Assembly (NCBI RefSeq): GCF_964355755.1
Contig: NC_092670.1
Span: 41,155,795 to 41,219,794 of the forward strand
Length of the DNA stretch: 64,000 bases
Source of the DNA: Antedon mediterranea
Taxonomy: Eukaryota > Echinodermata > Crinoidea > Comatulida > Antedonidae
Direction of reading: 5' to 3'
Shown here: piece after piece, positions 1 to 13,400 of the stretch
Numbering within the stretch: position 1 is the stretch's first letter
How the letters are laid out: each line of letters begins with the position of its first letter
The notes under the pieces: generated by a model
Seen by the model: the letters and a program-made list of their open reading frames with translations, nothing else
Told to the model about the DNA's origin: nothing
Databases searched by the model: none
Program-made: the position numbers and the translations under genes

Positions 1-56
1 TTTGGAAAATAAATTAAATCTTGAATTCAGAGGACAACGCTTCTTGTGACTGAATA

Positions 57-3000
57 AAGCTCTGTATACACTATCATTGTATCAAACTTTATGTAACCAA
101 AAAAATGTGATGTGCCCATATATATATGGACATGATGTCATATCACTACAATATTTAAACATATCACTATCATATTTGGCTGGGGTAGCACTAACATTTC
201 ATTTTGTTTAGCCATTTGGCGAAAGTCAAAATATTTTTTTTAGTCAAATCAGTTTATCTATAGCCAAAATGGCTAAAGTCAAATTTTTTTATTTAGTCAA
301 ATGAATCGGTTTATAGCCAAAATTTAAAATTTTTGAAATATAGTGGTAAAAACATTTTAGTCAATTTATCTATGTCAACAGGTCTATACACTGTTCCCTG
401 AACATTTTTGTAAGGCATTGAGATAAAGAACCATGCCTAAATCACTGTATGATTAAAAAAAATATTTTTTTTGTATTTTTTTTACATGATCAAAACAATT
501 GTTCAAATTTTTTTTAATCATACAGCATTTATACAGTTATCAATTTAATAAGAAACATTTTACAGTTTTCTGAAATCCCCTGAACGATATGTTACTTTTG
601 TTTTTTACGCTTGGCTGGTCATGTTTGCATGTGACGGCTTCCATGGCGTACCAGGCGAACATCGTGTCCTAGAATCACTCAGAATCACCGCCGCGCAGCG
701 GGTTAATGTTTTTAAATTGGGTATGCTCAAAAGAGGTGCGAAAGTGCAGAACCGCCGGCCTAGGCCTACAAAATTATGTACAACAACGCAACGGTATATC
801 GTATGCTAAAAATATTGAGGAAAATTCCTAGCAAACGAACACTCGTATCGTTGTTAAACGTAAGATAATATAGGCCGTGCCAAAACACAGAGTACGTCTT
901 TCCATCCCTCAAGGCTGCGCCAAAGCGTCTGTCAGGGCGAGAAATTTATCCGATTATTATTTATTTACACAACAACACAGAAGCCGGCGGCCGGCCCCGC
1001 TCATTCAGATGCACGTGTGTGTTTAGCTAAATCCCCGTTAGACTCTACCATTTCCCGCATGTTGTTTTGTTTACACTGACGCACGAGGGAAGTTTATTAA
1101 GGCTAAAATATGAAACTACATTAAATCGGAAGACTCTAAAATGCATACATTTTTGATTTCAATAAGATTAAGACGTCATTCATCGAAGATACTATGTTTC
1201 TTTTTAATCTGAAAAGTACACCCCTATCGAAAAATAGACAATCCCGGTAATTAGCCGACCGTCGGCTACGTAGTCGATCGTTTGTGCAGCGCACAACACG
1301 TGATAGTTTGGGTAGACTTCATCATCCATGTGTCGTGTAACGTCTGTCTCTCTGTGCAGTCTACCTCTGCTAACTCCACCTTTTTGAAATAACAAATAGT
1401 CCAGTCAAAAATCACCCTCACCATGGTATAAGAACGTACCCTAATAAAATTTCATCCGTAGGTTCTACGTATATAGGTAATAACATTTCTTGATGTTGCG
1501 TCTTGCAAAACTTGGCATTTTACGAGAAATTTAGACTTTTATACCCAATTTATAACCGCCTCATGTCGTATTATTGTGTACAGCGAATGCGACGAAGCGT
1601 GACTGAAATTACGAGACGCCGTTAGCGCCCGTTGAAAAATGCATTAACAAAGCTAAAAACCTACAAAACTAATAGTTTATACAATGATTTAAATATAGTT
1701 TACAATAAATTGTATAATAAAATACATAACATATAGATAAAACTCAAATATAAACTAAAATATTTACAGATATGTGTTTAAAAATGTACAAATCAAAATG
1801 GCCTTCCATAAAATAAAGTGCGCCCTCACGAGTCATACTTTTATCGGACTTGTATGGAATGGTTATACAAGGCATTAATATACGAAACCCGATGCGATTT
1901 GTTAGTTATTGCCTCTGCAAGAGGCAGAGATTATATTTTCACAAATATATTTCTATTTTTTATCATGGAAAAAAGGATTGTATATATTTAAACACATTAC
2001 AACCTCCAGTCTACCATCATGATGGATTAAGTGAATTGTGCCGTATTGTATATCTGCTAAAGCGTAATAATCTCCTAGTTATCTACCTAGTTTTATTCTG
2101 GACATTCTTTTTTTTTCACAGCATTACTTGTGTGGATATCACAATGCATTATATATTCGCGATTATAGTCAATGTTAATTTGAGTAAGAATCATTTTTAT
2201 ATGACAGTCCATTTCGCGTATACGATTTAAATTAATAAAGTCGTCTGAAATATTTTCTTATTGGTTATCCGCAACGAAGTTAATCCTTGTGATTGTTAGT
2301 TTTGTTTAAGTTTCTTTGAATTGATTCATCCATATCGTATGATGTGTGAGACAATTTCGTCTTTTAGAAAATGTAATCCTGCCACCGAATATTCTTTATG
2401 TTCGAGACGTCTGACGGATAACTTTTACGTTTAATTAACTAATCTTCATCTTCACTTTTTGGGACAATAGCCTACATCTTCGTTTAAAACGTCATTTATA
2501 AGCAATTGAACAAGCCAACAAATTAAACTACAGTGTTCTTCCAAGCTTTATAAATATTATTCAAATTCATTAAAATGCGTCGGACTCGGCGGAAAACAAT
2601 ATTTGAAATAAATGCATATAAAAAGTTTTTTTTGTGGACTTTACTTTCTCGTCCCAAGTTAGAACTTTCAGGTCAGGCCGTGGAGATGAACCAATCGTTT
2701 ATGACATGCTTTTGTGTATAAAATGTCCAATAATAATTATCATTGTAGGACTACTCTCCACCAAAAAAACTTTATATTAGAATGTATTTATTACGTCACG
2801 TCTTAAAAAAAGGAGAATTGGGTAATACTGTATGTTGTCGTTTCTCGCGAATCTTACATCACACTCCCACATCTCACTATCTTTTATTTAGTGAAATGTG
2901 AATGGTGGAAAAACGGGAAAATACGGTAACTTTAGAATACTTTGAATTCTGGAAGACGACGACTTCGAACTTAAAGAATCGTCATGAATGACGTTTATTG

Positions 3001-4377
3001 GCTCAAACTTCACACATCGGTACGATGTGGAGGCTAGACGGATTCAGAGAGGATCAAACCGGCAACTCCTCCTCATTGGCAGTGGGGGAAGTGGTTGGTG
3101 GCGGCGGGTGAAAAGGGAAAATGAAAAATGTTGATTTAGACGAATCCCGACCAGCCCCTTTGATACCGGCTCTAAATAATTGTAGGAAAGTGAAAGGCCT
3201 ACTTGAGGTAGTATCTTTCGTATAGGCCTACGCGTAATTGATTATCCTTAAATGATTGGTTCTTACTCTAATTAAGATTATAATCGCGAATGGCAGTTCA
3301 AAATATGCAATGCATTGTGATATCCACGCAAGGAATGCTGTGGAAACAAAAATGTCCAAAATAAAACCAGCAGAACTAGTAAATCATTATGCTACAGCAG
3401 ATATACAAATATACACTTTATCCATCATGATGGTATACTGGAGGTTGTAATGTGTTTAAATATATACAATCCTTTTTTCCATGATAAAAAATATAAATAA
3501 ATTTGTGAAAATAAAATATTCTGCCTCTTGCGTAAAAAAAAGGCAATAACTAATAAACCGCATCGGGTTTCGTATATTTATGCCTTGTATAACCATTCAT
3601 ATACAAGTCCGATAAAAGTATGACTCGTGAGGGCGCACTTTATTTTATGGAAGGCCATTTTGATTTGTACATTTTTAAACACATATCTGTAAATATTTTA
3701 GTTTATCTTTGAGTTTTCTCTATATGTTATGTATTTTATTATACAATTTATTGTAAACTATATTTAAATCATTGTATAAACTATTAGTTTTGTAGGTTTT
3801 TAGCTTTGTTAATGCATTTTTCAACGGGCGTTAACGGCGTCTCGTAATTTCAGTCACGCTTCGTCGCATTCGCTGTACACAACAATACGACATGAGGTGG
3901 TTATAAATTAGGTATAAAAGTCTAATTTTCTCGTAAAATCCCAAGTTTTGCAAGACGCAACATCAAGAAATGTTATTACCTATATACATAGAACCTACGG
4001 GTGAAATGTTATTAGGGTACGTTCTTATACCATGGTGAGGGTGATTTTTGACTGGACTAAAAGAGATGCCTGGTACAACGAAACAAGTTGACGAAAAATG
4101 GAGCTTGAAGTAAACAACGTGATAACGAACAAAATAAATGCTTGGAGATCGACAAATGGACCTTTTAGTTGGACTTTATGCTTTCGCCAAAATGATTATT
4201 TAATTATCTATTTTATCATATGACATCGCCAAAATGGCTAAAGTAGCCGTTTTATTTTTCGCCAATCTAGAAACGTTTTCGCCCATGGCGACTTGGCGAT
4301 CGGCCAGTGCGAGCCTAGTTTGGGCACATCACACTTCCTTTGTCAAACTAGTTTGATAGTGTATACAACGCTTAAGG
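57..4377. mobile_element. Composite inverted-repeat element, outer ends
   Basis: The left end (57-120) and the reverse complement of the right end (about 4310-4377) share a terminal sequence containing TATACACTATCA and TGTGATGTGCCCA. Inside each end is a second similar stretch with GCCAAAATGGCTAAAGT-type words (about 205-275 and 4180-4270). A third copy of the outer end, without the rest, lies at 56313-56412 in an Argonaute intron, so this is a dispersed family. No transposase frame is visible, which fits a non-autonomous DNA transposon or nested insertions in the GALNT intron. The exact ends and the target duplication are not certain. Confidence 0.5.
1398..4059. repeat. Long inverted repeat, ~800-bp arms
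   Basis: The segment 1398-2200 is matched by the reverse complement of 3249-4059 almost end to end, starting at the shared word AGTCCAGTCAAAAATCACCC. Matching blocks include the ACGAAGCGTGACTGAAATT region and the GTGGATATCACAATGCATT region. Small indels and substitutions separate the arms, so it is not a recent perfect palindrome. The ~1.05-kb spacer (2201-3248) shows no convincing coding sequence. The structure sits inside the outer ends at 57 and 4377 and would form a very long hairpin if transcribed as part of the GALNT intron. Confidence 0.8.
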
Positions 4378-4474
4378 TTGTTTATAATCAAAATTATTTT
4401 TAAAAGAAATCATAATTAGCCAAAAAAATATGTCCTGTCAAATAAAGCAAATTTTAAGATTTGATTTCAGGTAC

Positions 4475-7400
4475 CTGATTTTTTGGCTTGTATTTGGCAC
4501 ATTCACGAAGAACAACACTAGAACCTTTATCCATGACTGAGCCTGATGATTCTAAACACTTTCCTAGCCCAAGGTTCATCAACTGAAAAACATTTATACA
4601 TCACATTATACCACATTATTTAATCTGTTTCACATTGTTTCATTATTATCACTATCGGAAAACAAGGATTGGATGAAGCAAACTGCGCTTAAAGATGTAT
4701 TGTCCTCCAAAACAAACAAAATAAAGGTAATGTACAATAAAATCTAACTTTGAATAGGCCAGTTTTATTGGGTAAATAAGTGCATTACTATTATGTGATA
4801 TTAAAAAGGCCTATTAAAAAAAACTGGTTTCATTATTTTTCACAACATCTTTAATATCAAATCCAATAAACTGTCACACCTGTTTTATAAACTGTCACAC
4901 CTGTTTTATAAACTGCCACACCTGTTTTATAAACGGTTACACCTGTTTTATAAACTGCCACACATGTTTTATAAACTGCCACACCTGTTTCATAAACTGT
5001 CACACCTGTTTTATAAACTGTTACACCTGTTTTATAAACTGCCACACATGTTTTATAAATTGTCACACATGTTTCATAAACTGTCACACATGTTTCATAA
5101 ACTGCCACACCTGTTTCATAAACTGCCACACTTGTTTTATAAACTGTCACACCTGTTTTATAAACTGCCACACCTGTTTTATAAACTGCCAAGCATGTTT
5201 TATAAACTGCCACACCTGTTTCATAAACTAAACTGTCACACCTGTTTTATAAACTGTTACACCTGTTTTATAAACTGCCACACATGTTTTATAAACTGCC
5301 ACACATGTTTCATAAACTGTCACACATGTTTCATAAACTGCCACACCTGTTTCATAAACTGCCACACCTGTTTTATAAACTGCCACACCTGTTTTATAAA
5401 CTGCCACACCTGTTTTATAAACTGCCACACCTGTTTCATAAACTGTCACACCTGTTTTATAAACTGCCACACATGTTTTATAAACTGCCACACCTGTTTT
5501 ATAAACTGTCAAACTTGTTTTATAAACTGCCACACATGCTTTATTCATGTTCCGCCTAAATCATAATAAATTACCAACTCAATTTTACTCCTATTTTCAA
5601 AATTGTAATCATTCTTACAACACCAGATCTTCAACTGCAAAAAATCTGATATACGAAAAGCATACCATATTACTTAGAAGAACATCTTTTATTTACAATG
5701 GACCGTATATATGGAACAACTTACCGCTCAATCTAAAAGCAATAACCATCATAAATACATTTAAAACAAAATACAAACAAACACTTTTTTCAAACTATTT
5801 AGAACATTAGTAATTCACAATTGCCTTAAGACTGTTTTTTTTTTCTTTTTTGTGCCTTTTGTTTAATTTTATTTGTCAATTTGACGAAAGAAAGAAGTTT
5901 ATTTTTGTTCTCTCACTTAAATTAAATAATTAAATATATTAATTATCTGGAGGACCAAACTTAAAGCCTTGGCTTAATGCGTCCTCCTCACACAATTGTT
6001 TTTATTAATTTATGTTACTGTTCTATATTATTGTATTGTGTGAAACAATAAACTTGAAACTTGAACTTTATAAACTGTCACACCTGTTTTATAAACTGCC
6101 ACACCTGTTTCATAAACTGTCACACCTGTTTTATAAACTGCACACCTGTTTCATAAACTTACCTGTCCTTTTTGTTTTGGTACCATTACTTTCTTCTTAG
6201 GTCTTACAAATGGCTTAGGATTGCTATCAGTTGGTAATGCTAATTCAGGATAGACGTTATCTAGGTACCATTTAAATGGCTTACACTGTAATCGTTGCCT
6301 TAAGGCCACTCTGCTGCTTATATCACCATACTGAATTTTACGTGCATTAGGCTTAACATTATAAAAATGTTCCTGCAATTTCAATATATGTAAAAGAATC
6401 AATATTTGACTTTAATCTATTTTATACATGAGCAGTGTTGCAGCAATTATTACTGTAAATTAATGTTTCCATCTTACCTTGAATATGTTCAATCTTAAAT
6501 TGAATGTGAATAGTTTTGAATACATTATTATGTTGCAGGCCTTGTCTTTTGAAAATTACATGTGTGCTACAAATTGCACTCCTTAACACATTCAGGGGGT
6601 GCTGTATGTGTGCTGTTTGTATCTTGGTAGGTAGAAGATTATCAAATTTAAGTGTGTTGTAAATCACACTTCTCAAGGGCAGTTTAGGAGTGTTAGGTGA
6701 GTGATCGAACCCCCACATCTCAACAAGACAAGGCCTGCTTTTGAACGTCACATGTCTACTTGCTTATATATACAAGAATCTGTAATAAGTGAGGAATAGT
6801 AATGCTAAAACAATTCCTCATACCTTGTATTCATCCATCCAAACTTCAGCAACTCGAATCGAATTCTTTGTTGTTGTGTCGCCTCCTTTTGGTGAGCCAT
6901 ACGGACGACGTTTGCGAAATACGTGACCGACCCGAGAACATGGAATTATCTCAAGTATACCTCCACATTGCCATATCTGTTGATGAAGAATTATAAAAAG
7001 ATATATTCAAAATATCTAAACAAAAGGTATATATAAAGATTTCTACTGTATAATGAAATATATAGATATATATGATCTTTAAAATGAGCCAAACTTACTC
7101 TGAAAGAGATTTCCAGATTTTCCCCACCCCATATATCCATGCCGTCATCATAAGCACCTAACTCATAGAAATATGATCTATCCATTGCAAACAGTCCACC
7201 AGCCATTGTTGGAGACCTGTCATAAGCACAAACAAATTATAGAAAAGAGGGATAATTTTTTGATAATTAATTTTTACAAATTTTAATGTAGCCTTTGTCA
7301 CAATAATAACTAAATTACATGACTAAATTTTGTAATTCATTTGTTTCAAAAAATAAACTCATCTAACTGGCCGAATAAGAGACTGTTTTTTTTTTAATAA

Positions 7401-10400
7401 TCCAATCACATATTATCCCACTTAAAGTGTAACCCCCAGTTAAATCTACCCTTCACCAAGGGTGACGTCGTGTAAACTCACCTAACTGGCCGAATAAGAG
7501 ATTGTTTATTCCTATAATCCAATCTCATATTATCCCACTTAAAGTGTAACCCCCAGTTAAATCCACCCTTCACCAAGGGTGACGTCGTGTAAACTCACCT
7601 AACTGGCCGAATAAGAGATTGTTTATTCTTATAATCCAATCTCATATTATCCCACTTAAAGTGTAACCCCCAGTTAAATCCACCCTTCACCAAGGGTGAC
7701 GTCGTGTAAACTCACCTAACTGGCCGAATAAGAGATTGTTTATTCTTATAATCCAATCTCATATTATCCCACTTAAAGTGTAACCCCCAGTTAAATCCAC
7801 CCTTCACCAAGGGTGACGTCGTGTAAACTCACCTAACTGGCCGAATAAGAGATTGTTTATTCTTATAATCCAATCTCATATTATCCCACTTAAAGTGTAA
7901 CCCCCAGTTAAATCCACCCTTCACCAAGGGTGAAGTCGTGTAAACTCACCTAACTGGCCGAATAAGAGATTGTTTATTCTTATAATCCAATCTCATATTA
8001 TCCCACTTAAAGTGTAACCCCCAGTTAAATCCACCCGTCACCAAGGGTGACGTCGTGTAAACTCACCTAACTGGCCGAATAAGAGATTGTTTATTCTTAT
8101 AATCCAATCTCATATTATCCCACTTAAAGTGTAACCCCCAGTTAAATCCACCCTTCACCAAGGGTGACGTCGTGTACTCAAATGTGTCTGCATTAATGAT
8201 ATCAATGATTGGTACTGTGACAGTCGTCCTGTCCTTTTGTATTTCTGTTAACAATGGTTCCAGCCATTTCACATTCACCTACAACATGAAACATTAATGG
8301 TTTGAATCATTAATGTTGAACCAATTCTCGTAAGGACAAGCAAATAAATAAATGACATGCTATTGATAGTTGTATTCATAATTACAAGCAATTACCTGGA
8401 TTGCCTTGATGTAGTTACTGAATGCCAATATGGATAGTATTATTTATTGTACCATTTGTTAGAGTTGTTATCATTAAAGAGATAAACACATGTTTCTATA
8501 TTTAGATGCAAAGCATACATTTGAAATACAAATTGTTCTTTGTGGAAAGGCTTTATGGATTTCAATTAAATTTTAAAATAAATATTTTATAGATAATTCC
8601 TTAATTTATGAGTTTTTTATATGCATAAAACATTTAAAATCTTATAAAATTTGTAATACAACATTACAACAGATTTTCAGAGCAATGGCCGTCTAAAAAC
8701 ATAAGCACCTGACCCGTAGCATTAGCCGCGCCAACCATACGTCCTCTAATTAATATATTGACACCACAACTTACCTCGCAATGGCCGTCTAAAAACATAA
8801 GCACCTGACCCGTAGCATTAGCCGCGCCAACCATACGTGCTCTAATTAATATATTGATACCACAACTTACCTCGCAATGGCCGTCTAAAAACATAAGCAC
8901 CTGACCCGTAGCATTAGCCGCGCCAACCATACATGCTCTAATTAATATATTGATACCACAAATTACCTCGCAATGGCTGTCTAAAAACATAAGCACCTGA
9001 CCCGTAGCATTAGCTGCGCCACCCGTAGCATTAGCCGCGCCAACCATACGTGCTCTAATTAATATATTGATAGCACAACTTACCTCGCAATGGCTGTCTA
9101 AAAACATAAGCACCTGACCCGTAGCATTAGCCGCGCCAACCATACATGCTCTAATTAATATATTGACACCACAACTTACCTCGCAATGGCTGTCTAAAAA
9201 CATAAGCACCTGACCCGTAGCATTAGCTGCGCCAACCATACGTGCTCTTATTAATCCCTCACGCTTCTGGTTATGGATAACACGTACAAGTGGTGCTAAA
9301 TTACTCCCAACGTAATCATCTAATTGCTTCTTCAAATCAACTTTGAAAACAGAAAAAATATTAATAATCATTTACAATTTAAATGATGATGGATTGCTGA
9401 TAAAGAAATTCACAATTGAAGATATCACAATGACCGCAAGTGTAGACTAAAAATCATTTTGAAAATTTTTCTTTTTTTTTCTATGGAAGTGACTTTATTA
9501 AAACTACAAAATAACATATTCATAGTCTGATTTTATTAATCTTCATTTTTCATGTTTTTGGGGGCCAATATATCTTTAACAATATGTTGACAATGATGAT
9601 AATGTTAATAACTTGTATACAACTAATATTATTAATATGTTGACAATGATGACAATGTTTACTTGTTGCATACAACTGTACTAATAACAAAACGTTGACA
9701 ATGTTAATGCTTAAGCACCTAAAGGGCCCGAAACCGCCCTGCGTATTAACCTAAACCGCCCTGCGTATTAACCTAAACCGCCCTGCGTATTAACCTAAAC
9801 CGCCCTGCGTATTAACCTAAACCGCCCTGCGTATTAACCTAAACCGCCTTGCGTATTAACCTAAACCGCCCTGCGTATTAACCTAAACCGCCCTGCGTAT
9901 TAACCTAAACCGCCCTGCGTATTAACCTAAACCGCCCTGCGTATTAACCTAAACCGCCCTGCGTATTAACCTAAACCGCCCTGCGTATTAACCTAAACCG
10001 CCCTGCGTATTAACCTAAACCGCCCTGCGTATTAACCTAAACCGCCCTGCGTATTAACCTAAACCACCCTGCGTATTAACCTAAACCGCCCTGCGTATTA
10101 ACCTAAACCGCCCTGACTTTTATACACGATGTAGCTCTCGTTCTACGAAGCCTAGCAACAAATCAAAAACAGTGACTTAATGCTTGGAAAATCCCCTTTT
10201 AGAATATGACATCTTTTGTAGCTTCTTTTATTTATTTTATTTATTTCAACTTTATTTATAGAGGGTAACCCTTCCAGCTGAACCCGCAGGTCAGCTGATA
10301 TCCAGGGGCCCTCTTCTATTTGACAAAGCGACGTAATTTCCGTTCAAAGTTCAGAGGTTGGATCTATTGTTTTTGTTTGAAAAAATCATTCGCTGGAATC

Positions 10401-13400
10401 GCATGAACGCGCAGCAAGCTCCCGATTTCTTAGAGAAAGAAGGGTTTTTTAGTCAAAATAACGATTTAGATTTATCTGCCAATAGTGATATCGATGTTTC
10501 ACAAATAAATAGTATATTATGCTATTGAAATTAGTAAATTTTAGGTCATAATTTATTATTTCAAGCCTAGCTAGGCCAGCCTTCAATTGGGAGAAAACAT
10601 GCAGCCTGTCAACCAGGCTACGAATGAGATAGGCTAGTTTGTCTAGCCCAGGCCTAGGCCTAATACCATCAATGAGATATGCTAGTTTGTCTACCCAGGC
10701 CTAATACCGTCAATGAGATAGGCTAGTTTGTCTAGCCCAGGCCTAGGCCTAATTATACCGTCAATGGTCATGATTATAATGTCAAATGTTGACAAAATTT
10801 ATGTTACCAGAAAGGTAATTTAGTATTCTTTTAAATAAATACAACTTGTAATGCAAACTTTTATGAACAAGAAAAAAAATTGTATTTTGTTTGTAATTAA
10901 TAGTCTCTGATTTCGGGTGTCACGAAACCTAAGACCACGAAAGCTAAGACCCCCTAAGACCTAAGATCACGAAAGCTAAGACCCAAGACCTAAGATTACA
11001 AATATTTATCTTTCGCACCTGCCTTGTATTTTAACTTAACTCCCAACATTTATTCTGAATACCACACCTTAGAATTGGCACTTTTATGAAAAAGAATCAC
11101 ATAAAAAGTAACAAATAAATTTTTAAATTGATGATTTTACAGACGTTTTTCTCGCACACAAACTGTTTGCGAATTTCGCATGACTAGCCTACAGTACAGT
11201 AGCAGTAGGCCTACCATGTTCAATGTTTTTGTTTCTATGGAACGTCAACAGAGCAAAAATTATATAGAGGGCTGAAAACTCTGTGGAGTCCATCTACAGT
11301 GTGGATGGAACAATGTAAAATTGTAATTATAATAGTATAATCATGCAAGTACGAAGAAATAAATACTGGCAAATAAATTTTAATTTAAAAATCATGATTT
11401 GTTTCGTTTTCTTTCTGTTTTTATACTTGTACTATTATTGTTGCTCTTTTGGCGCTCCATAGAAACAAAAACATTGAGCATGGGGGGAGCTCGAGGAGTT
11501 ACAGTATATAAAGAAACATGTCTGTAAAATCATCAATTTAAAGGATTTATTTATTTGTTTTTATGTGTTTCTCCATCTGAAAGTACTTATTTTATTTATT
11601 TTATTTTATTTTTATTTTATTAATTTTAGCAATTAAAACAATACACAGACTTTGAGTGTGCCAAGGAGTGGCAAAAGAGGTCGAAGGACCACTGTCGCCA
11701 TAAGGCGTGCCACACCAGCACTCAAAGCATACAATAAAACATAAAACAATGTAAATAAGTAATATAAATACTATGATTATATACATTATAAATCCTAATT
11801 TTAAAGTGTGGTATTCAGGATAATGTTAGTCAACAAATTTGGAGTCAAAATACAAGAAAGGCAGGTGCGTAAGAAAAACATCCTCTGAACCATGGAGTCT
11901 TTACTCCATGTCTGAACCAACACAATGGAGTAAATATATACCAACAAACAACCCGTCAAGTTTGTTTGTTGTAAAGAAAAAATATACATTTACTCAACGG
12001 GCAAAAATAATGTGAGTTTATCTATGTTTTGCGGTAGTATTTAATTATATTTATGGTAATAAATGAAACCTACTGTGTTTAAAATTATGTATGGATAATT
12101 GTTTTTAAGCTGTAGTATATCTTAGAATTTGTAATCTTAGGTCTTGGGTCTTAGCTTTTGTGATCTTAGGTCTTAGGGGGTCTTAGCTTTCGTGGTCTTA
12201 GGTTTCGTGACACCCCTCTGATTTCTTATATATTTAAATAATTGTAGAGGAAGAAATATACTGTACAACATTACATTATTGCTTTAGGTGCTAAGGGGTT
12301 AATAACTTGTATACAGTACAACTGGTATTAACAAAATGATGACAATGCTTTAGGTGCTAATGGGTTAATAACTTGTATACAATACAACTAGTATTAACAA
12401 AATGATGACAATGGTGATATTTTGCATACAACTGATATTAACTAGATCAACAGGTTGACTTACCACGATCGCTAAAATCATCTACTAGAATAATCTCTTG
12501 TAAAAGAGAGTGTGGTGTTCGATCAAGTACGCTATATACAGTACGTAGTAAAGTTGACCAGGCTTCATTATAAAAACAAATAACTATGCTTGTTTTTGGC
12601 AATGTAGTTGGGTAACTTAAACTTGAGCACCTGCAAAAAGATTAAGCCTTAAGTGTTTATAAAAACCTTTAAGTTTGGTAATAACAGAATAAACATGATT
12701 AAAATGACAAAAATGATAATTCTTATAAGATCATGATAATGCAAGATACTTTATTCATCTTTGTAAAAGAACAAAGAAATGTTGGTTGATAGAAATTCCA
12801 ATTAAAAAGATATCTACTGTATAGCACATAAATGATTTAAAAAATGACAAAAAGTAGACTACAGTAGAGTAGAATTTGGCACTGAGCAAGATAAGATGCA
12901 CTGGAAATATGTCAATAAATTAGGTAAAAAAAGTCTCCAGAAATGATCAACCAACCATATATTATTTATAACTACAAAGTAATGAATGTTGTAGTCTGAC
13001 CATGGACCTAATTTATAGGTCCATGGTGATCAACCAACCATATCATTTATGACTACAAAGTAATGAATGTTGTAGTCTGTCCATGGACCTAATTTATAGG
13101 TCCATGGTGATCAACCAACCATATCATTTATGACTACAAAGTAATGAATGTTGTAGTCTGACCATGGACCTAATTTATAGGTCCATGGTGATCAACCAAC
13201 CATATCATTTATGACTACAAAGTAATGAATGTTGTAGTCTGACCATGGACCTAATTTATAGGTCCATGGTGATCAACCAACAATATCATTTATGACTACA
13301 AAGTATTAATGAATGTTGTAGTCTGACCATGGACCTAATTTATAGGTCCATGGTGATCAACCAACCATATCATTTATGACTACAAAGTAATGAATGTTGT

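Noticed and set aside
1850-2230. 126-aa frame in the left arm of the inverted repeat
   Set aside because: Low-complexity hydrophobic translation of AT-rich DNA; not preserved in the other arm.
4857-5566. Long open frames with 7-residue repeats on both strands
   Set aside because: They follow from a 21-bp tandem repeat lacking stops; the sequence is minisatellite in an intron.
8664-9371. A 235-aa continuous protein with repeated FLDSHCE
   Set aside because: The frame runs through splice donors; only the 9180-9340 part matches the GALNT fold, so the rest is treated as intron.
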